The translations under genes and the position numbers were made by a program. 64,000 nucleotides of DNA from assembly GCA_033239525.1 (NCBI GenBank), contig BSYO01000023.1, positions 15,308,763 through 15,372,762 on the forward strand. Direction: 5' to 3'. The notes under the pieces were generated by a model. That model saw only the letters and a list, made by a program, of their open reading frames with translations, was not told the DNA's origin and did no database searches. The stretch is from Nepenthes gracilis. Taxonomy: Eukaryota > Streptophyta > Magnoliopsida > Caryophyllales > Nepenthaceae. Positions 32,990 through 44,910 of the stretch are shown piece by piece; position 1 is the stretch's first letter; every line of letters begins with the position of its first letter.

Positions 32990-34300
32990 GAAACAAAACT
33001 TGATGATGATGATCCAACTGTAGTAGGGTTTGGAGAGGATGAATGTATCTAACAAAGGAGTGGTAATGATTGACGGAACAAAGGAATATTAAAACTCAAG
33101 GCTCCCAAAGAAGCCTCAGAAGTTGGGCAACTCGAAAAGGAAGATCCTAAATGAATGCCATACTCTCTCACAATATTTATACTATTGAAAATGTCTTTTC
33201 GCTTGGCTAAATCAGATCAATAAATAATTGAAACCACATTCAACTATAATGGGAGCATTAAGTATTGGCACACCTTTATATGAAGGAGGCAAAGAGTCAC
33301 ACTCCTTATTTAGAATTTCAAATGGGATTCTCTCTTTAGAATTCAAAATTGGAGTCCCCTTTGGAGGAACTGCAGGATAAGAAACAAATGACAGAGTTGA
33401 TAGCATGTAAATCCTTCAACTCTTATCTCAGACCTAATTTTAGCAATGCAATCCTGAAAAACTTAATCAACAACTTTCAAAATTTCATCATTATTTGAAT
33501 GAGAAACTAACAAAGTCATTGAATGAATATTAGATTGATTAATACAAAACCTAAAGGAGAATCTACAAAAATGCCATTTCTGCTTTTCATTAGATGGGAA
33601 GGTATATTAGCAATAATATCTCCTTCCAGTACAATATACCAATCAATAGCATCAAGGCAACGTGAGTAAGAAAATTGATAGTTTTGCATAACTCAACTAT
33701 ACGTTCTTAACTAAATCTGATTGAGATTTAGTTATAGAAAGTTCATTCTCAAAAATAAGGCCAGAGAATGTTAGGTTTATATTGTCATAATTATTTGATA
33801 AAATTCAATCATTGAAAACATTAATAAAAAAGAACTTATGTTTTTAATTTTTTTTATAGAATTAGGGTTTCTTCTATTTATTTTAAACTCATTTTTAAGA
33901 GTTAAAGATATCCAATTACTTTTTTGATTAAAGTGAAAAATTATTTTAATCATTTGAGTATCTAATCTAAGTTTTTTATCGTTAGAAAAAGACACACAAT
34001 GCTATATAGCATTAGGAAAAATACAAGTGATGAGAATTTCAAGAGCCTCAATTATCTTAATAAATTCTCTTGCGAGAGAAATCTAGATGCCATCCTTTAG
34101 ATGAGGTTCATATTCATCCCTCGAAAAATAAACTCTCTCATCCAAAGTTGGAACAACACAAGCGGTAATGTCAACAACATTTTTTAAAACACTTTGTGGA
34201 GCATAAGAAGTAGAAAATAAGAAGAATAGAGAAATTAAAAGTTTTGTTATTTGACGTAATCTTGAGAGCAAGGCGTAGTTAGGATCAAAAAAGAAGAGCT
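32990..34300 (-). pseudogene. unidentified coding-like relic
   Basis: Not recognised. On the minus strand, open pieces in shifting frames follow one another: DERVYFSRDEYEPHLKDGI ending at 34083; a Lys/Asn-rich piece at 33777-33995; and a piece at 33212-33406 with a doubled motif (GTPILN and GVPILN). Between the pieces the frame is broken. Codon choice looks protein-like locally although the region is AT-rich. It may be a decayed host gene or an unfamiliar element gene. No protein family can be named. Confidence 0.3.
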
Positions 34301-35080
34301 ATAAATGTTAGGATTTAAAAGGTATATAAAAATTGAAAATTATATATTTAAAATAGTAATACTAATCCAAATAACGAGTTACATTCCTAGCATTAATTAA
34401 ATGATAACACGTCTCACTCTCAATTGAAAGTTAAGACATTATGTAATGAAATGGCTCAAAATTGATACAGTTTTAATACCATCAAGGACCATATTAAATG
34501 GGTCATTAACAAATCATTTCAAATAGAAATGTTATTATGATGATGATGTCATCTACCAATAACAAAATACAACACTTCAAGAATCCAACCAGTTTCAATT
34601 AACTAATCAAATAGAGTCTTCTAATTAGAATAAAATTATTGATTTGTCAAAAGATTAAATTGTTAGAAGGCTAAATTGTTAGAAAACCAACTTGCTAAAA
34701 GACTAAATTATCAGAAGAATAAGAGTTATATTTTTATTGAGTTATCACTAAATAAATTTTCAAGTCGTAAAATCAAGAATTGAAAAAACTTACATTTAAA
34801 TATTTTGATCAATTTAAATTTTCAATGACTTATAATCTTATGAGGATAAATATAAATCCAAAATACAAAACAAAATGATCAACAAGGTATATTATTGGTT
34901 ATTTAAATAAAAAGTCTTCATTTATTATTGGATACATTTATGTATAAAATATATCCTTATGTGAGGATGTTAAAATTGATCAACTTGATGAAAAAGAATA
35001 AACAATAGGGATAAATCTCATCAGCAACAACAAAAGAGCCAAAAGATTCATCATATCTCTCAAAAACAACATCTAGCCAA
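34301..35080. other. AT-rich, nothing recognised
   Basis: No gene or element end supported. Contains short direct repeats (variants of AGAAGACTAAATTGTTAGAA at about 34655-34720). Confidence 0.4.
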
Positions 35081-35089
35081 ATGACTCAA

Positions 35090-36085
35090 GCTAATTGATA
35101 TTTGATGGGTTCGTCAAACCTAACCTAAGAAAAAAGGTCGCAAATAAAGTAAATGTTTAGTACAATTGGAAGCCCAGGAAATGTACAAGTAGGCCCCAAT
35201 TAGCAACCCTTACTAATTCGGCCTAACGACTCAACAATTTTGGCCCAGAAAATGAGCCTGTATAATTTATCATAATCGGCTGGACAAATCTCTTCAAAAT
35301 AATCGCCGTATAGTGGAACCACCCATTTTTCATTAACCTACCGTAACCAATAAGTCAGAACAATACAACCGCCTTATCCTATTCATTGGGGGTTAATCCA
35401 ACCGCCTTTCACCTCTATAATTACCCCTTTCATTCTTACGAATAGGGGGACGGCTGAAACGGCCAAAGAGGGAGAAAAGGAGGAAAATGGTAGAAGTTCC
35501 AAGCACCATCCTCCAGGAGGATCTGCCAACAATCCAAGGTGAGCATCCAGAGGCCGGAGAAGAGAATCCAAATAGATGAAGGCTCTTTTATCCAACCTTC
35601 TTGGAGTCATAAGCTCCGTCTAAAAGGTCGTACTAAAGGAGACCAACCGTCCATCTTAGGAGGCTTTGTCCACATTCAGGAGATCTCTCTCTCGTGCTGG
35701 AAGTCCTGCCCTCTAGTTCTTCAAGAAGCGATCTCTGCTTTCCATCTAGGAGATCTTCCATCCAAAAGATTGGTCATCCCTCTAAAACATTCCAATAATA
35801 CTCAGACAGCTGTACAATTTGTGCTTCTAAGCCACCCCTTTACGGGCGCATCTCTAAATCATCCCTCTGCGGGTATACCTCTTAGACGTCCATTATTTCA
35901 ACGCATCCAAATACTCAATCCATTGATATAAAAATCTATACATTCTGCTTATATCTTTCTATTCTCTTAGAAATATTTCTGACATGAATATCGAAAGATA
36001 TATGATGGGAGTAATTTTCGCCGTCCTCTAACCTTTTATTTTCAATTGTATTACACAGGGTTCTGGTTCAAAATTATGGAGATTG
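35090..36085 (+). repeat. degenerate Tat-like LTR ('H')
   Basis: Segments rich in GGCCC at 35165-35270 resemble the U3 of other LTRs here. Near 35830-35890 it carries GGGCGCATCTCTAAATCATCC, like the repeats of the D LTR. At about 35975 it has the TTTCTGACATGAATATCG signature, and CACAGGGTTCTGGTTCAAAA follows. Both parallel the D and C/G LTRs. Ends are approximate and no PBS is preserved. A few decayed gag-like residues follow to about 36350 without a convincing frame. Confidence 0.45.
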
Positions 36086-36350
36086 GAACCATATCAGATC
36101 AACTCATAGTGAAGATTCGACTCGTGGCCCTCGAATTCCATAGGACAACCCGAATTCGTAATACGCAATAATATTATATAAAAAAATTCATTGTAACACG
36201 TGAGGTGAAAAACATCAAAGAAGATGATTCTCTGGCAGTCCAATTGGAATCTAGATGCCCCACAATAGATGCATATTCTAGTCCCATAAAAGAAAGACCC
36301 ATGAGTCATGACGCATGTAGTGGTATAAGGCACCAAAAGCAATTACCCAA

Positions 36351-36834
36351 ATAGAAAATAAATCCAATTAGAATCTTGCATAAAAGTAAGGAAGCTAAGA
36401 TGATTTTTTTTTTTTTTATTGAAAGAGGGTAACTAGAAGAGATTTCATTGATGCCTCTTGAAGAAATGCATTGGTTTCAAGGTTCTTCAATCCACAAAAC
36501 ATTGATAAGCTTACAAAATATATGAAACTCCATTAGATGTTAAGAGTTAAATTTTGAATGAAAATAGAATAAAAGTAGCTTCTTTTATAGAAAACTGTGC
36601 ATTAAAATGAAGTATTTTAAAGTAAAGAAATGTATTTAAATGATCAAAGAATCTCTGCCGAGAAATAGAAAAGCAGATTCTAATTAATAAGACCAAATAA
36701 TAGGAATTGTTTACTAATTATAATTCCATTGGAAAGAAATAATATTTACTCTAATAATATTTAAAGCAGATCGCTTGAACTTTTACTCTAATGTATTGAA
36801 AATTTGAATTCAACCTTTGTGCATTAGAGATTAG
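36351..36834. other. AT-rich spacer left of the tandem array
   Basis: No gene seen. A run of Ts lies at about 36404-36418. The similarity to the array starts abruptly at about 36835. Confidence 0.5.
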
Positions 36835-36981
36835 TATTGGGTATCACCTAGCGTGAGGCTAACTTGGCTGATTGATATAAGGAGACCATAAATAATAAAT
36901 TCTAAATATAGATCAATCAAGTAATTAAACCCTTACCATGATACTAAAAATTGAGCCCAAATAAGAAAAGAATCTAAGCAG

Positions 36982-37173
36982 ATGATCAAACTTTCGAACA
37001 AGATAACTACCGAGTATCCGATTAACCAAATTGCTGAGAATACTAAAGACTCAATATCTAAATGGCTTATGGCTAATCAAACCAAATGGTTGAATGAACT
37101 GAAAGGTCAACTTGACCGAGCAGTTAAATCAAACAAACAGTTAATATACTTTGCAGTCAAGAAAATTAACTAG
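36982..37173 (+). CDS. 63-residue ORF in array unit 1, unidentified
   Basis: Starts MIKLSNKITTEYPINQ and ends YFAVKKIN; Lys/Asn-rich and probably helical. It is identical in unit 2, and broken in unit 3 by an extra T after CAAATTGCT and in unit 4 by several indels. It lies in the U3-like part upstream of the first TATA box. There is no known family and coding is doubtful; conservation between units 1 and 2 merely reflects recent duplication. Confidence 0.2.
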   Translation: MIKLSNKITTEYPINQIAENTKDSISKWLMANQTKWLNELKGQLDRAVKSNKQLIYFAVKKIN

Positions 37174-38176
37174 GCTAATTATTTTTAGAAGGCCACCTAA
37201 TCAAAATATAATAAATGATTGAATTATTAAGTTTTCAATTAGAATAACCACTCAAATTATAGTTAATTATTCATCTCTAGAAAATTACTATTAACTAATA
37301 CATGGCTATAAATACACACATTTGTTTCTAAAGAAATAAAGAGAAGAATTCGGATAACAAGTACAGAGCATAACTCTCTCTTTACTCGATCATCTACAAA
37401 TTACGAAACCCGGTTCTCCACTTTCCACTTTCTCATATTCTTTTTTTTATTACTTTTTTATTTTTATGAAAAAGTTATTGATTTGAGTGTCATTTGTTAA
37501 ATTGAGTAAGTTTCATATTTTTCAAACTCTTATTTAATATTATCTATACAGGATCTTGATAAAAAGATTCAAATGATAATGGGGCATCAGCATTCCAAAA
37601 TAACGAGCCTTGTGCCCTTATAAATACAAAATCTTTTAGCACAATGAGGGCATGATTTGATATTCACATCTTTTGATCCTCTCATCTTTGTATATTAGAG
37701 ATCTTCCACTTCTCTCTCCTTTCCACACTTCAAAAAAATGTAAGTTCTGTAGCACTTAAGTTCATATTAAAGAGTTTAAGAATTTGTTCTCTAAAGCACA
37801 TCTTCTCTAAAATTTCTTTTGAAGCAAAGACATCAAACCCCTCCACTCTTTCCTTTTTTTTTTCTTTCTCATTTGAACTTTTAGTTTAACTTATTTACTA
37901 TATTGAGTGTTGAAAGATAAATTAAAAATTTAATAAAAATATTTAAACTTTAATTTATATTTGTGATGCATAATATTTAAATTTAAATATCCATAACCTA
38001 TTTTAAAAACTTTTAAATATAAAATGATATATTGGGTATCACCTAGCGTGAGGCTAACTTGGCTGATTGATATAAGGAGACCATAAATAATAAATTCTAA
38101 ATATAGATCAATCAAGTAATTAAACCCTTACCATGATACTAAAAATTGAGCCCAAATAAGAAAAGAATCTAAGCAG

Positions 38177-38368
38177 ATGATCAAACTTTCGAACAAGATA
38201 ACTACCGAGTATCCGATTAACCAAATTGCTGAGAATACTAAAGACTCAATATCTAAATGGCTTATGGCTAATCAAACCAAATGGTTGAATGAACTGAAAG
38301 GTCAACTTGACCGAGCAGTTAAATCAAACAAACAGTTAATATACTTTGCAGTCAAGAAAATTAACTAG
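38177..38368 (+). CDS. 63-residue ORF in array unit 2, same as in unit 1
   Basis: Identical protein to the ORF at 36982-37173 at the same place in the repeat unit. No independent evidence that it is expressed or functional. Confidence 0.2.
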   Translation: MIKLSNKITTEYPINQIAENTKDSISKWLMANQTKWLNELKGQLDRAVKSNKQLIYFAVKKIN

Positions 38369-41300
38369 GCTAATTATTTTTAGAAGGCCACCTAATCAAA
38401 ATATAATAAATGATTGAATTATTAAGTTTTCAATTAGAATAACCACTCAAATTATAATTAATTATTCATCTCTAGAAAATTACTATTAACTAATACATGG
38501 CTATAAATACACACATTTGTTTCTAAAGAAATAAAGAGAAGAATTCGGATAACAAGTACAGAGCATAACTCTCTCTTTACTTGATCATCTACAAATTACG
38601 AAACCCGGTTCTCCACTTTCCACTTTCTCACGTTCTTTTTTTTATTATTTTTCTATTTTTATGAAAAAGTTATTGATTTGAGTGTCATTTGTTAAATTGA
38701 GTAAGTTTCATATTTTTCAAACTCTTATTTAATATTATCTATACAGGATCTTGATAAAAAGATTCAAATGATAATGGGGCATCAGCATTCCAAAATAACG
38801 AGCCTTGTGCCCTTATAAATACAAAATCTTTTAGCACAATGAGGGCATGATTTGATATTCACATCTTTTGATCCTCTCATCTTTGTATATTAGAGATCTT
38901 CCACTTCTCTCTCCCTTTCCACACTTCAAAAAATGTAAGTTCTGTAGCACTTAAGTTCATATTAAAGAGTTTAAGAATTTGTTCTCTAAAGCACATCTTC
39001 TCTAAAATTTCTTTTGAAGCAAAGACATCAAACCCCTCCACTCTTTCCTTTTTTTTTCTTTCTCATTTGAACTTTTTAGTTTAACTTATTTACTATATTG
39101 AGTGTTGAAAGATAAATTAAAAATTTAATAAAAAATATTTAAACTTTAATTTATATTTGTGATGCATAATATTTAAATTTAAATATCCATAACCTATTTT
39201 AAAAACTTTTAAATATAAAATGATATATTGGGTATCACCTAGCGTGAGGCTAACTTGGTGATTGATATAAGGAGACCATAAATAATAAATTCTAAATATA
39301 GATCAATCAAGTAATTAAACCCTTACCATGATACTAAAAATTGAGCCCAAATAAGAAAAGAATCTAAGCAGATGATCAAACTTTCGAACAAGATAACTAC
39401 CGAGTATCCGATTAACCAAATTGCTTGAGAATACTAAAGACTCAATATCTAAATGGCTTATGGCTAATCAAACCAAATGGTTGAATGAACTGAAAGGTCA
39501 ACTTGACCGAAGCGATTAAATCAAACAAACAGTTAATATACTTTGGCAATCAAGAAAATTAACTAGGCTAATTATTTTTAGAAGGCCACCTAATCAAAAT
39601 ATAATAAATGATTGAATTATTAAGTTTTCAATTAGAATAACCACTCAAATTATAGTTAATTATTCATCTCTAGAAAATTACTATTAACTAATACATGGCT
39701 ATAAATACACACATTTGTTTCTAAAGAAATAAAGAGAAGAATTCGGATAACAAGTACAGAGCATAACTCTCTCTTTACTCGATCATCTACAAATTACGAA
39801 ACCCGGTTCTCCACTTTCCACTTTCTCACATTCTTTTTTTTATTACTTTTTTATTTTTATGAAAAAGTTATTGATTTGAGTGTCATTTGTTAAATTGAGT
39901 AAGTTTCATATTTTTTAAACTCTTATTTAATATTATCTATACAGGATTTTGATAAAAAGATTCAAATGATAATGGGGCATCAACATTCCAAAATAACGAG
40001 CATTGTGCCCTTATAAATACAAAATCTTTTAGCACAATGAGGGCATGATTTGATATTCACATCTTTTGATCCTCTCATCTTTGTATATTAGAGATCTTCC
40101 ACTTCTCTCTCCCTTTCCACACTTCAAAAAATGTAAGTTCTGTAGCACTTAAGTTCATATTAAAGAGTTTAAGAATTTGTTCTCTAAAGCACATCTTCTC
40201 TAAAATTTCTTTTGAAGCAAAGACATCAAACCCCTCCACTCTTTCCTTTTTTTTTCTTTCTCATTTGAACTTTTTAGTTTAACTTATTTACTATATTGAG
40301 TGTTGAAAGATAAATTAAAAATTTAATAAAAAATATTTAAACTTTAATTTATATTTGTGATGCATAATATTTAAATTTAAATATCCATAACCTATTTTAA
40401 AAACTTTTAAATATAAAATGATATATTGGGTATCACCTAGCGTGAGGCTAACTTGGCTGATTGATATAAGGAGACCATAAATAATAAATTCTAAATATAG
40501 ATCAATCAAGTAATTAAACCCTTACCATGATACTAAAAATTGAGCCCAAATAAGAAAAGAATCTAAGCAGATGATCAAACTTTGAACAAGATAACTACAG
40601 GAGTATCCGATTAACAAATTGCTGAGAATACTAAAGACTCAATATCTAAATGGCTTATGGTAATCAAACCAAATGGTTGAATGAACTGAAAGGTCAACTT
40701 GACCGAGCAGATTAAATCAAACAAATAGTTAATATACTTTGCATCAAGAAAATTAACTAGGCTAATTATTTTAGAAGGCCACCTAATCAAAATATAAGAT
40801 TGAATTATTAAGTTTTCAATTAGAATAACCACTCAAATTATAGTTAATTATTCATCTCTAGAAAATTACTATTAACTAATACATGGCTATAAATACACAC
40901 ATTTGTTTCTAAAGAAATAAAGAGAAGAATTCGGATAACAAGTACAGAGCATAACTCTCTCTTTACTCGATCATCTACAAATTACGAAACCCGGTTCTCC
41001 ACTTTCCACTTTCTCACATTCTTTTTTTTATTACTTTTTTATTTTTATGAAAAAGTTATTGATTTGAGTGTCATTTGTTAAATTGAGTAAGTTTCATATT
41101 TTTAAACTCTTATTTAATATTATCTATACGAGTTTTGATAAAAGATTCAAATGATAATGGGGCATCAGCATTCCAAAATAACGAGCATTGTGCCCTTATA
41201 AATACAAAATCTTTTAGCACAATGAGGGCATGATTTGATATTCACATCTTTTGATCCTCTCATCTTTGTATATTAGAGATCTTCCACTTCTCTCTCCTTT

Positions 41301-41436
41301 CCACACTTCAAAATGTAAGTTCTGTAGCACTTAAGTTCATATTAAAGAGTTTAAGAATTTGTTCTCTAAAGCACATCTTCTCTAAAATTTCTTTTGAAGC
41401 AAAGACATCAAACCCCTCCACTCTTTCCTTTTTTTT

Positions 41437-41874
41437 TCTTTCTCATTTGAACTTTTTAGTTTAACTTATTTACTATATTGAGTGTTGAAAGATAAATTAA
41501 AAATTTAATAAAAAATATTTAAACTTTAATTTATATTTGTGATGCATAATATTTAAATTTAAATATCCATAACCTATTTTAAAAACTTTTAAATATAAAA
41601 TGATATCTCAGATATGTACAATAGTATAATGTGTAATTTGGTATTTTTAATAATCTCTTTCTCGTTTGACCTTTTTAGTTTAACTTATTTACTATATTGA
41701 GTGTTGAAAGATAAATTAAAAATTTAATAAAAATATTTAAACTTTAATTTATATTTGTGATATGTAAGATTCAAATTTAAATATCCATAACCTACTCTAG
41801 AGACTTTTAAATCTAAAATGATATCTCAGATATGTACTATAGTATAATGTGTAATTTGGTATTTTTAATAATCT
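41437..41874 (+). repeat. 219-bp tandem duplication at the right end of the array
   Basis: CTTTCTCATTTGAAC at 41437 and CTTTCTCGTTTGACC at 41656 start two copies. Each runs through the unit tail and then a CTCAGATATGTA segment with TAGTATAATGTGTAATTTGG. The second copy is more diverged than the four large units are from each other, so this duplication is older. Confidence 0.8.
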
Positions 41875-41986
41875 TTTTAATAAATGTAAATAATAATTAA
41901 TTATTGTTAAATTTTGAGTTTAGAAAACATATAAAAATTTTATTATTTCAATTCTTAAATTTGAAATCAATTTTTAAGTATGCATG

Positions 41987-43016
41987 TGTTGGGTCCCAAT
42001 ATAATAGCCCATAAAATACAGCCAAAAGAGAGGCCCCAAAGTCACGATCGTGAACCAAGAGGACAAATTGGCCCGTGACGACTAAAAGCCCAATTTAATT
42101 CCTTAAACTAAATTGGCCTAACAAGCCTGAGAACGCGAGTTGATGTCCCAGAAGCTCAAGTGGCGACAAAAGTCCGAGGAGCCCATTTGATTAAAAGGAG
42201 CTCGAGGACGCCGCAAGGGACTGACGTCATCAAGGAAACTTGAGAAACGTCCGAGAGCCCTAGCCCCCACTAATCCGAGGACTTGGGAAAGGACCAAAGA
42301 TCCTTCAAAAGGTAGGTTAACTCCGAGAGCTACCTCCTTCAACGAGTCCACGAACTCACAAAGGAACAAAGCACGTTGCTTAAGGACGAGGACTATCTCA
42401 TATATGGCCGTGAGCGCCAACTAAGCAACTTCACCATTACCAAGAAGCACGTGCCATCATGAAGAATCTAAACGGCTCCTGACGCGTCGTATCTGCAAGG
42501 CTGGCACGCCGTATCCACAGAGCAGGCGCCACATCCACAGGGCTGGCGACAAGTGTCTCTGATACGCCGCACCAGAAGCTAGGTGGCAGGCGCGCTAGAC
42601 GCGGCCTACAGGGCAGGTGGACAGCCTCCGGGCTGTACGCTAGCTGCCACCGTGTCCTTTCCCCTACGGCATAATTTTTTCCTATAAATATCTAGCAAAG
42701 ACTCTAAGCAAAGGACCTTTTTTCCTCTTTTCCAGGAGAGCAAACAAGAAGAGGAAAGGGCTCAGAAGCTTCCAAACGAGAAAGCCTTTCAAAGAGAGAA
42801 ACTAAGGAAAGAAAAAGGGTAGATACTCCCAAAACTTGTATTTTGTAACTCTTCCGTCCACAGTGAAATATCTTCCAGGCCCAGAGCCTCATGGTTTTTC
42901 CTCCTCATTAAAGATGAGGCTTTCCACGTAAAACCCGGTGTCTTTCTCACCCTCTTTGCATTTTCACACCCATTAACATTTGTGTTGCACTGGACCCTAA
43001 GATCTGCAACACAACA
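41987..43016 (+). repeat. 5' LTR of element B
   Basis: Starts TGTTGGGTCCC, ends ACACAACA. The TATA box TATAAATA is at 42683-42690. Short CAGGCGCC/CAGGTGG-type direct repeats fill 42500-42640. Confidence 0.92.
42683..42690 (+). promoter_or_regulatory. TATA box of the element B LTR
   Basis: CCTATAAATATC; the same box is kept in the 3' LTR near 48984. It lies about 330 bp before the LTR end, a spacing similar to element A (about 420 bp). Confidence 0.6.
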
Positions 43017-43035
43017 TTGGTGCCGTTTGTGGGAA
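43017..43035 (+). promoter_or_regulatory. primer-binding site of element B
   Basis: TTGGTGCCGTTTGTGGGAA directly after the LTR end. It differs from the A site at a few positions but keeps the same core. Confidence 0.75.
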
Positions 43036-43110
43036 GCGACTGAAAGTCTGCTTTTCATACCTTCACAAAAACACGCGAGCACCACAATAACTTCAGCTCC
43101 GAACACCAGA

Positions 43111-44616
43111 ATGGTAAACACAAGGACACGGGCGAGTACACCTGCCAGGGAGGTGGCTTCACACAATAGCGACCCCGACCCCTGCACTTGGGTGGAGAAC
43201 TACCCTGATCCTGCGGTTAGGGCCTTGGCGGCCAGGATAGAAGACATGTCCCAAGCCTTCAACACACTTTGCTATAAGGTCGATGAGCTGTTAAGAGGAG
43301 CTCCCTCCAAGGCCTCACAGGCTAGAGCGTCCCAGGGCAGAGACAAAGAAGGAGATCGCCGCGAGAAGCCGCCCAGACGACATGAAAATCTGAGGACCTA
43401 GGTGGCCTCCAGCAGCAGAGCCCCACGGAGGCTGGAGGGTCGACCGGATCCTTAGGCCAGAGAAGAAAGCCCCGAAAGGTGTCACTCTGGAACCCAACGG
43501 AACAGTCGCGAGCGCAGCAACCAAGAGGCGGTTCCACGAGATGCTCCCCCCGAGAAGCTCGTATGGCTCCCGAGCCGTATAGTCCAAGAGCCCTACGAGT
43601 TGAGGCATTACCTCAACAAAAAGAAGGCGATTGCCCCACTTCGAGTGGAAGATAGGATGGAGAAAGGATGGAACCGGGTCCTCGAAGATGGCAGTGGGGG
43701 AGGAGTTAGTGCCCTCCAATCCCCATTCTCCACGGAGATCAGAACGAAGACGCTCCCTCCGAAGTTCAAGATGTGAAATCTGAAGGTGTACGACGGCAGT
43801 GTTGATCCTATGGACCACCTCAACCATTTCTGGGAGCATCTGAGCCTGCAGGGCCTGAACGATACCATCATGCGACAGTGCTTCCCTTTGACTCTGAAAG
43901 GGGACGCAAGGATGTGGTTCTACGGGATGCCGATGGACTCCATTCGTGACTTCAACGACTTGGCGACAGCCTTCCTGTCTCAGTTTGCCTCCAGAAAGAG
44001 GGTGGAGAAGCAGCCCTGACACCTCACCCGGATCAAGCAGGGTGCCAGGGACAGCTTGAGGGGATTCCTGGCCCGATTTGTGGCTGATGCCTGGCAAATT
44101 CCAAGATTAACCGACGAGGTAAAGCTAAACGCTTTCCTGTCGGCTCTAGAAGGAGGTGCCTTCTTCAAGCACCTCATCCACAAGGGCCCCCAGACCTTCA
44201 TAGAGGCCGAGGCCGTGGCCAGAGCTTATATCACGGCCGAAGAGGCCAACGACGCCAAGAGGCCAGAGAGGGACGAGCACCCTCACCAGAGGGCGGCAGA
44301 AGGTAAGAGGAAGGACGGGGACTATCAGGGTCCCCATGCAGCAAAGAAACAGCACAAGGCCGAGCAGAGCGCCCGGAGAGAGTTGCAGCCTACACACTTC
44401 ACGCCACTAAATGACACCCGCACCAACGTCCTGATATAGATCCGTGTGGAAAAGTTCCTAAAGTGGCGCAAGCCGCTGAAAAACCCGGAGGGTGGAGGCC
44501 AGACGAAATATTGTGACTACCACCGCTCCGGGGGTCACAACACAGAGGATTGCAGGACTCTACAAAAGGAGATAGAGGAGCTGATCAGAAGGGGGCACCT
44601 TAATCGTTTCCTGTGA
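43111..44616 (+). pseudogene. gag of element B, nearly complete, with in-frame stops
   Basis: Starts at the ATG at 43111 (MVNTRTRASTPAREV), N-terminal piece open to 43401. After a broken segment with ELRHYLNKKKA near 43595, a long frame runs from about 43786. The capsid reads KVYDGSVDP, DHLNHFWEHLSLQGLND, LTLKGDARMWFYGMP, then FVADAWQIPRLTDEVKLNAF and EAEAVARAYITAEEA. A charged linker follows, then the C-terminal module KWRKPLKNPEGG, YCDYHRSGGHNTEDC (zinc-binding type) and ELIRRGHLN, ending at the TGA at 44614-44616. A TGA at 44017 and a TAG at 44437 interrupt the frame. Both look like C-to-T changes (CGA and CAG expected from relatives). Particle-forming gag when intact; no pol follows. Confidence 0.85.
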
Positions 44617-44910
44617 AGACCCGGACAAGCTTCCGGAGCAGTAGGCGGCAGTGAGCCTGAGCCCCCTAGGAGTAGAGTGGCCGCAGGGGTCGTGAACATG
44701 ATATCAAGCTGGCCGGCCAGAGGAGATGGGCACGAGCTCGTGCAGTAGAAAAAGGGCACTGATGTAACGTGAAGCATTAAGATGGCTTTGGAGGCCACTC
44801 AATGTAACTCGTCTACAAGAATGAAAGGGTCCCTTCAATATGTCCATCATTATGCATTCTCGTGTTCCCTCATTAAGATCAAGATCACTCCTAATTCAAG
44901 GAAAAAACTA

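Larger units (their letters stand above)
36835..41606 (+). repeat. tandem array of four units of about 1.2 kb
   Basis: Units start with TATTGGGTATCACCTAGCG at 36835, 38030, 39226 and 40424, giving lengths of 1195, 1196, 1198 and about 1183 bp. Copies 1 and 2 are nearly identical. Copies 3 and 4 carry extra single-base insertions and deletions. Each unit has two TATAAATA boxes (37319 and 37619 in copy 1) and a TGATTTGAGTGTCA stretch followed by CTATACAGGATCTTGA, the same order as the U5 end of the Tat-like LTRs at 35975 and 53862. The unit therefore probably derives from an LTR with flanking sequence. Joins between copies are seamless (AAATGATA then TATTGGG). Confidence 0.92.

Noticed and set aside
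32990..34300. Endogenous pararetrovirus fragment
   Set aside because: Considered because the peptide pieces fit no retrotransposon domain, but I see no reverse transcriptase, coat or movement motif that would support it.
36982..37173. The 63-residue array ORF as evidence of a conserved gene
   Set aside because: It is identical only between two recently duplicated units and broken in the other two. That is listed as an ORF, but conservation is not evidence of function here.
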